In this document: positions 53,274 through 64,000 of the stretch, in pieces
How the letters are laid out: every line of letters begins with the position of its first letter
Position numbering within the stretch: the first letter of the stretch is position 1
Source: Scylla paramamosain
Taxonomy: Eukaryota > Arthropoda > Malacostraca > Decapoda > Portunidae
DNA: 64,000 bases
NCBI RefSeq assembly: GCF_035594125.1
Contig: NC_087157.1
Coordinates: 6,102,501-6,166,500 of the forward strand
Direction of reading: 5' to 3'
Position numbers and translations under genes: made by a program
The notes under the pieces: generated by a model
Told to the model about the DNA's origin: nothing
Database searches by the model: none
The model's input: the letters and a program-made list of their open reading frames with translations, nothing else

Positions 53274-54240
53274 CAACAGTTGTTGTGGCAGTAGTAGTGA
53301 TAGTAGTAAATAGAGAAAAAAAAGGATTGGAAACATTTCATTACGTTATACATACAGCATATATATAGAGGTTATATTTAAACGGTTCTCAGTCAACTTT
53401 TGGGGTTTATTTATTTCACATGTGGCGCAAGTCTCACGGGTCTTAACTGATGTTTCACAGCCTGGCAACACGCAACAATTCTAGTGTGGAGCAGGACAAT
53501 AGGTGTCGTTCATTTCCACTAAGCAACTAAATTCTGTAAAGCTCAATCTAAAATTTAGTTTGCCAGCGTTCACCTGTTATCTTGTTGTTGACTTAACTGA
53601 AAGGCTGAATCATCATGTTATCCGTTGATATGTTACTATTGTTTGTTATTTTGTAAAAGAGAATGTGAACGTTCGAAGAAAACTTAGTTGACGTTTAGTA
53701 GGACAACAAAATGCCCGAATTGTGTTGTGTCACGACAATCAGCTGCCAATTGATTTTGTTGCATGTTAACATCTGCATCCGTTTATAACCACGATTATAT
53801 CAACATTAGACAGAGGCTCAGAGCCGCTCGATAAAAGCTTGAAAGACGAATTCCAAAGTAAGCACCCATAATGCAGAAGTATTGACTTGAAGCGAGGCAG
53901 GAAGGCGAGGTGGCACGAAGGCTCCCCTCACCTGCCAGTAGCTGCCAGGTGGCCGTCACTTCCACACAAACACGCGCTCACCTTCCCTCTCATGGCTCTT
54001 CTATGAACCGTACTGCTCTGCCCCCTCAGTGTACATATAAAAGTGTACGCTTATTAGTCGATGATGAATACAGTGTCGAAACATGTTTACGCCGCGGGAG
54101 ATGAGTGATGAAAACTTGGGCGGAAAAAGAAACAAATGAGGAGGTAGGTAGCAACACCTTCACTTGTTTTGGGCGCCAGTCCACGCCTGCACCATTACCC
54201 TGTTGATAGGACCCCAAGCTTGCATGTGTGTGTATGTGTG
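50332..54240. other. Intergenic DNA, no gene seen
   Basis: Mostly AT-rich and featureless. It includes a degenerate 21-bp periodic stretch (51728-51910), a GC-richer island (about 52660-52960) without a recognisable product, and an (AGT)n tract (about 53239-53272). Confidence 0.5.
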
Positions 54241-54245
54241 TGTGT

Positions 54246-64000
<9,755 letters not shown>

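Overview
The window looks like nuclear DNA of a decapod crustacean, probably a crab. Reasons: very dense, long dinucleotide microsatellites (CT/GA, AT, GT) inside and between genes; spliceosomal introns; a Jockey-like LINE fragment and a tRNA-derived SINE of kinds I associate with crab genomes; and a short TTAGG array, the arthropod telomere motif. Species cannot be fixed from the sequence alone.

Layout. 1-6.27 kb: no gene I can support; it holds a 5'-truncated LINE (about 1.1-2.5 kb) and many microsatellites. 6.27-20.84 kb, plus strand: the 3' 23 exons of a very large gene whose start lies outside or was not found. The exons join in one frame into at least 2,364 residues of mostly disordered and coiled-coil protein with five copies of an F-x3-[LM]-x-E-W-E motif. 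I do not recognise the family, and it is the best candidate for something undescribed. 20.85-26.2 kb: 3' UTR and intergenic DNA with a second, decayed, inverted copy of the same LINE. 26.20-38.63 kb, minus strand: a complete TAF2 gene (TFIID subunit 2) in 23 coding exons, 1,203 residues, convergent with the large gene. 38.63-40.35 kb: divergent intergenic region with a 118-bp duplication and five TTAGG units. 40.35-45.90 kb, plus strand: TXNDC15, a single-cysteine thioredoxin-fold membrane protein, 7 exons, 479 residues. 45.9-64 kb: no supportable gene; it has dispersed repeat fragments, a 497-bp insertion between perfect 15-bp direct repeats, and a microsatellite-saturated end from about 54 kb.

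TAF2 and TXNDC15 are head to head and may share a promoter region, but their products have unrelated jobs (core transcription; secretory or ciliary membrane). A theme runs through the window: simple repeats sit on splice signals. CT tracts serve as polypyrimidine tracts, GA/CT tracts start inside donors, and two minisatellites plus one 18-bp duplication appear to have grown out of 5' splice sites.

Exon boundaries were read by eye from GT/AG signals and phase agreement. No alignment or transcript evidence was available. Family assignments rest on recognised protein sequence.
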